Below the pieces are notes generated by a model. It was not told where the DNA came from. It was given only the letters and a program-made list of their open reading frames with translations, and did not search any database. From positions 1 through 14,126 of the forward strand of contig URIZ01000021.1 of the NCBI GenBank assembly GCA_900548005.1: 14,126 bases of DNA, in the 5' to 3' direction. The stretch comes from an uncultured Eubacteriales bacterium. Its GTDB lineage: Bacteria; Bacillota; Clostridia; Christensenellales; CAG-917. Position 1 is the stretch's first letter. Every line of letters starts with the position of its first letter. Positions 12,076 through 14,126 of the stretch are shown one piece after another. Position numbers and translations under genes: made by a program.

Positions 12076-13218
12076 ATGAGCGAAAACGAAGAGAAAAATT
12101 TGCAGACCGAGCAAGCGGTCAACGACGAGCAAGTCGGCGAGCAAGCCGATGCAAAGCCCGTTGAAGACGGCAAGCACAAGAAGTCTGCCAAATCGGGCAA
12201 ATCCGCCCGTGACGCCAAGAAGTCGCAATCCCAGCTGAAAAAGGAGTGGGAAGACTCTATAGTTGCGTCCAAAAAAGTGAAGCGAGAAGAAAGCCGTCGC
12301 AAGCTCAAGCGCGTGATGTTGATCTTGCTCGTGTTTTCGCTTATCGTTACGAGCGTTGTGTACGTGATGTTGCTTTTCATCCAAGAGAACAACGTGCGCA
12401 TCACGGCAAGCAGCAACAATCGCGAAAAGTCGATATCTCTGTCCATTGACAACGAGTATTGGACGCCGTATCTCAACGCCAACGGTCCGGAGCACATGTG
12501 GGACGTGTCATACAACAAGTTGTACAAAAGAGAGCCGTTGCACACGATTTCGGAAGTGAAGCGGATGTTGTCGGCGGACAAGGTGGAGCTTGGCGAGATG
12601 AACGGCGAGAAGTTTATCAGGTTCACGTTCATGCTGAAGAACACGGGTTCTGACAACACGAATATCGACTATGAGATGACGCTTGCCTACGACAAATTCG
12701 ACCTGCAAAACGCCGTGCGCGTGATGTGGGGCGAGAGCTTCAAGAACGAAACTCTTGACGAAACACGCAAGACGGACGTCAAAGTGTATGCTGCGCTTAG
12801 CAACAATCAGCGTCTATACGGCACAAACGCGAACTTTTGGAAGGTGGGTGACGTATACAACGGAGTCGAGCTCAAAGAAGGCGATGACAAGGTTGGTCAA
12901 CGTCGCACCAAGGAAGACGGCTTTGTGGAATACGTTGCATATCCGGTGGGCTCTGACAATGCGAGCTTTGACCTTCTCAAATACGAGAACGACATGTACG
13001 CAGACAGCGACAGCTATGCGCAAGCGATAGAAGGGGGCTACTTTGCCACCACGCCGTACTATGACAAGGACTATGTGTTCAAGCGCAGCACCACGATGGA
13101 CAAAGGCGACATCATGTATTGCTATGTGTGTATATGGCTTGAAGGCAGCGACTTTGACTGCATCGACGCGCGCCTTGGCGGATATTGCAAAATCGGCTTG
13201 AACTTCACGGCGTATTGA
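12076..13218 (+). CDS. Single-pass membrane protein with large outer domain, function unknown
   Basis: The 380-residue product has a highly charged, K/E/S-rich N-terminus of about 78 residues, one strong membrane helix (about 79-103, flanked by RRKLKR), and an outer domain of about 275 residues rich in Asp, Asn and Tyr. The basic flank before the helix predicts that the N-terminus is inside and the large domain outside. Near the C-terminus, YVCIWLEGSDFDCIDARLGG resembles the closing segment of SipW/TasA-like beta-sandwich proteins, but this is only a weak pattern match. No SD sequence precedes the ATG, and the next start in frame would cut into the charged N-terminus. It may be an envelope protein; I do not recognise a named family. 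Confidence 0.85.
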   Translation: MSENEEKNLQTEQAVNDEQVGEQADAKPVEDGKHKKSAKSGKSARDAKKSQSQLKKEWEDSIVASKKVKREESRRKLKRVMLILLVFSLIVTSVVYVMLLFIQENNVRITASSNNREKSISLSIDNEYWTPYLNANGPEHMWDVSYNKLYKREPLHTISEVKRMLSADKVELGEMNGEKFIRFTFMLKNTGSDNTNIDYEMTLAYDKFDLQNAVRVMWGESFKNETLDETRKTDVKVYAALSNNQRLYGTNANFWKVGDVYNGVELKEGDDKVGQRRTKEDGFVEYVAYPVGSDNASFDLLKYENDMYADSDSYAQAIEGGYFATTPYYDKDYVFKRSTTMDKGDIMYCYVCIWLEGSDFDCIDARLGGYCKIGLNFTAY

Positions 13219-13240
13219 TCCGATGGTATTTGCCACACCA

Positions 13241-13270
13241 TGTCATTCAGAGCGCAAGCGAAGAATCTCG
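13241..13270. repeat. Short dispersed palindromic repeat, left of the GIY-YIG gene
   Basis: The sequence TGTCATTCAGAGC, GCAA, GCGAAGAATCTCG is an imperfect hairpin. A relative lies at 14096-14125 (TGTCATCCTGAGC..TCGAAGGATCTCG). Similar elements are common between genes in many bacterial genomes (established knowledge of this repeat type). An in-frame ATG for the GIY-YIG gene lies inside it (13240) and is probably not a real start. Confidence 0.7.
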
Positions 13271-13305
13271 CGGAAGCGAAACGAAAAACACATTTGAGAA
13301 AAAAC

Positions 13306-13587
13306 ATGAATACCTATTATGTTTACATCATGACAAATAAGCGTAACACGGTTTTATATGTGGGCGTGACGAACGATATTGAGCGCAGAGTTGCTGAACA
13401 CAAAAATCATTTATTGCCGGGATTTACAGCAAGATATAATGTGGACAAATGTGTTTACGTTGAAGACTGCGGAAGCATCGAAGATGCAATAGCAAGAGAA
13501 AAGCAATTGAAAGGTTGGAGCAGAGCAAAGAAGTTTGATTTGATTGCCAAATTTAATCCCGACATGAAGGACTTGTCTGAAGAATAA
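13306..13587 (+). CDS. Small GIY-YIG nuclease family protein
   Basis: This is a 93-residue single-domain GIY-YIG protein of the YhbQ/UPF0213-like type. The first motif is Y-V-Y (residues 5-7, in place of GIY) and the second Y-V-G (18-20, in place of YIG), followed by T-N-D-I-E-R-R-V-x-E-H-K with the likely catalytic Arg at 27 or 28. The metal-binding Glu is E65 in the R-E-K-Q-L-K-G-W helix. These features suggest an intact catalytic site. The in-frame frame extends up to 13240, but that part is a dispersed repeat, so I start at 13306. The ribosome site is weak (TGAGAAAA). It stands alone between repeats. Single-domain members may act on DNA or RNA; the substrate is not known from sequence. 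Confidence 0.9.
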   Translation: MNTYYVYIMTNKRNTVLYVGVTNDIERRVAEHKNHLLPGFTARYNVDKCVYVEDCGSIEDAIAREKQLKGWSRAKKFDLIAKFNPDMKDLSEE

Positions 13588-13597
13588 TGCCGAAACC

Positions 13598-13654
13598 GCG
13601 CAAATTGACAACAAATATTAAAATTTGTTGTCAAAAGATTAAAAATCTTTGCGC
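13598..13654 (+). other. Predicted three-way-junction structure after the GIY-YIG gene
   Basis: A perfect 12-bp stem (TTGACAACAAAT with ATTTGTTGTCAA, 13605-13616/13623-13634) sits next to a 6-bp stem with a 3-nt loop (AAGATT-AAA-AATCTT, 13635-13649). Both are enclosed by a 5-bp closing stem (GCGCA 13598-13602 with TGCGC 13650-13654). It begins 10 bases after the GIY-YIG stop. It has no T tract, so it is not a standard terminator. Confidence 0.6.
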
Positions 13655-13748
13655 AGGGGCGCACGAGCGCGAGCGTGTATGCGATAAATCTATAAAATAA
13701 GTATATTTGTTGTATAACGTGTATAAATCTTTGCAAACAATCAAAAAG

Positions 13749-13786
13749 TATGCAGGAAAATGCATAAACTTGCATAAACTTGCAAA
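13749..13786. promoter_or_regulatory. Candidate tandem ARG boxes
   Basis: Two 18-bp sites (13749-13766 and 13769-13786), two bases apart, resemble the ARG box consensus TNTGNATWWWWATNCANA. The first misses two specified positions and the second three. Tandem 18-bp boxes 2-3 bases apart are typical of ArgR operators. A weaker third match lies at 13804-13821. No arginine gene is visible, but the target could lie beyond the right edge. AT-rich DNA gives chance matches. Confidence 0.35.
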
Positions 13787-13888
13787 GAAAAAACATACAA
13801 AATGCTCCATAATCATGCAAATCGCTGTGAAAACGGGGTGTTTTGTGACAAAAAACTACAAAATGTTAGAAATTTTTCATTTTGTATA

Positions 13889-13917
13889 TTGACAGAAATG
13901 CATAAAAGATTTATAAT
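13889..13917 (+). promoter_or_regulatory. Perfect-consensus sigma-A promoter
   Basis: TTGACA (13889-13894) and TATAAT (13912-13917) are both exact consensus and are 17 bases apart. The spacer contains TGCATAAA, a word also present twice at 13761-13778. The transcript would start near 13924 and run toward the right edge. Confidence 0.9.
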
Positions 13918-13927
13918 CTTCGTATAA

Positions 13928-14126
13928 ATGACTGTATCGCACGCTCACGCACGCAATGCGTGTGCACACGAGCAGTCAACGAACATTGAGAGTGGAGCAG
14001 TGCAGTGGCACAAACAGTCCGAGCAGCTTTTGGATTGTGAACGCGAATATGAACGCGAAAAAGTCTACTGCATTGTCATAGCGAGCCGCACTTATTGTCA
14101 TCCTGAGCTTGTCGAAGGATCTCGTG
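13928..14126 (+). other. Transcribed leader or partial open frame leaving the window
   Basis: Downstream of the strong promoter, an ATG at 13928 opens a frame without stops to the window edge (66 codons). It is only about four bases from the predicted transcript start and has no ribosome site. Its last part is the translation of dispersed repeats (CHPELVEGS-like). The RNA could fold: TGACTG (13928 region) with CAGTCA (13973 region) around a CACGC-AAT-GCGTG hairpin, and CAGTGCAGTGG (13998-14008) with CTACTGCATTG (14065-14075). I favour a structured leader or small RNA over a protein, but the data are incomplete. I could not match it to a known riboswitch or T-box. Confidence 0.3.
14073..14125. 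repeat. Two adjoining short dispersed repeats
   Basis: TTGTCATAGCGAGCCGC (14073-14089) and the TGTCATCCTGAGC..GGATCTCG hairpin (14096-14125) stand side by side. The second is a relative of the element at 13241-13270. Together they bracket the GIY-YIG gene and the regulatory region on the right. Confidence 0.65.

Noticed and set aside
13928..14126. T-box or cobalamin riboswitch
   Set aside because: I looked for the T-box sequence and for the stem I motifs, and on the minus strand for B12-box elements. Only scattered partial matches were seen.

Overview
The window looks like chromosome of an endospore-forming Bacillota (Clostridia-type) bacterium with a moderate GC content and the standard genetic code. 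The evidence is a complete spoIIIA operon (spoIIIAA to spoIIIAH) followed by the usual Bacillota block of a YqhY-type Asp23 gene, nusB, xseA, xseB and ispA. The many dispersed intergenic repeats resemble those of uncultured gut Clostridia, but I cannot name a genus. All genes I accept are on the + strand.

Layout. 1-188: 3' tail of a dispersed repeat and a terminator for an unseen upstream gene. 189-4990: spoIIIA operon, mostly overlapping or tightly spaced, except for two unusual non-coding inserts: a hairpin array between spoIIIAE and spoIIIAF, and an 81-bp block of alternating CG/CA tracts between spoIIIAF and spoIIIAG. 5108-8290: terminator, strong sigma-A promoter, then asp23(yqhY)-nusB-xseA-xseB-ispA. 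A pair of competing hairpins lies between nusB and xseA. 8319-9564: a tRNA region built on the Gly(GCC)-Cys(GCA)-Leu(UAA) trio, broken up by a 123-bp duplication carrying a second tRNA-Cys, tRNA fragments, hairpin arrays and one copy of a ~250-bp dispersed repeat. 9797-11593: a gene for a degenerate EAL-like domain joined to a charged linker and a C-terminal W/GYF repeat region. 11594-12075: non-coding, with an AT-rich repeat and a second copy of the ~250-bp repeat. 12076-13218: a single-pass membrane protein with a large outer domain. 13306-13587: a small GIY-YIG nuclease gene bracketed by short dispersed repeats and followed at once by a possible three-way-junction structure. 13655-14126: regulatory-looking DNA with candidate ARG boxes, a perfect-consensus sigma-A promoter and an open frame leaving the window.

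How the genes relate. SpoIIIAA-AH form the mother-cell half of the feeding-tube channel that joins the mother cell to the forespore. NusB is a transcription antitermination factor, XseA/XseB are the two subunits of exonuclease VII, and IspA makes the C15 prenyl diphosphate.

The most interesting material is non-coding. (1) Arrays of a constant GTGAAG hexamer alternate with short palindromes whose sequences differ but which nearly all have 3-nt loops. (2) In the ~250-bp repeat, the two copies keep the same stems while changing their sequence; one 8-bp stem differs almost completely between copies yet pairs perfectly in both. This suggests elements under selection, or under a generating process, for palindromes rather than for sequence.
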